Positions 31,915 through 31,980 of a stretch of 31,980 bases of DNA are shown here, one piece after another. Origin of the DNA: DTU080 sp050945315 (GTDB lineage: Bacteria > Bacillota > Limnochordia > DTU080); the NCBI GenBank assembly GCA_050945315.1, contig JBMNSS010000013.1, positions 1 to 31,980 of the forward strand, given 5' to 3'. A program made the position numbers and the translations under genes. The number at the start of each line of letters is the position of its first letter. Within the stretch, counting starts at the first letter, position 1. A model generated the notes under the pieces. It ran no database searches, was not told the DNA's origin, and saw only the letters and a program-made list of their open reading frames with translations.

Positions 31915-31980
31915 TTACAGAATTCCACCTGCTCAGGCGGCTTTTGCATCCCAAAGGATCTTACATCTACAGATATGAGA

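Noticed and set aside
1..31980. tRNA or rRNA genes
   Set aside because: No cloverleaf with a TTCGA arm and no conserved rRNA stretches were seen on either strand by eye.

Overview
The window is about 32 kb of moderately GC-rich bacterial DNA with strong AGGAGG-type ribosome binding sites, frequent TTG and GTG starts, compact hairpin terminators, FeoA/FeoB, a SelO homologue and many family-1 sugar-binding proteins. This is most consistent with a deep-branching, saccharolytic member of the Bacillota (Limnochordia-like). The assignment is inference from gene content and style; there is no rRNA or other phylogenetic marker here.

Layout. Positions 1-1014 hold no convincing gene. 1015-11268 carries three secreted ABC-type solute-binding proteins (SBPs) on the + strand, one in an apparent operon with a secreted heparinase II/III-family lyase. 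A leucyl aminopeptidase and a SelO protein AMPylase on the - strand lie between SBP 1 and SBP 2. 11342-15737 (- strand) is a sugar-catabolism block: a fourth SBP, a xylose-isomerase-like TIM-barrel protein and two Gfo/Idh/MocA dehydrogenases. 15938-18467 holds a GNAT acetyltransferase, an archaeal-type peroxiredoxin, FeoA, and a FeoB cut down to its cytosolic G domain. 18468-23050 is a decayed and mobile stretch: a cytoplasmic sialidase-fold enzyme, an IS21 IstB remnant and, most notably, an apparently intact IscB RNA-guided nuclease with its omega RNA (HEARO RNA) directly upstream. 23135-27177 has a CofE-like protein and a three-gene ABC-2 exporter. 27178-27833 is a non-coding stretch with a miniature group IIC intron relic inserted behind a terminator and an adjacent structured segment bounded by related palindromes. 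27834-31874 holds an alpha-L-fucosidase, a metallo-beta-lactamase-fold hydrolase, a second GNAT, a third Gfo/Idh/MocA protein and a 32-residue membrane peptide.

How the genes may work together (inference): a secreted lyase breaks down a polyanionic or deoxysugar-rich polysaccharide outside the cell. Several binding proteins capture products, and cytoplasmic fucosidase, sialidase-fold enzyme, dehydrogenases and isomerase process them. No sugar-ABC permease or sugar ATPase is present, so the binding proteins must use permeases encoded elsewhere. Two near-identical palindromes, AACGTGTCACGTT and AACGTAATACGTT, lie upstream of SBP 2 and of the lyase and may be operators for one regulator.

The best candidates for deeper study are the IscB/omega RNA locus, the mini group IIC intron with its structured neighbour, the cluster of permease-less binding proteins with the shared operator, and the G-domain-only FeoB.
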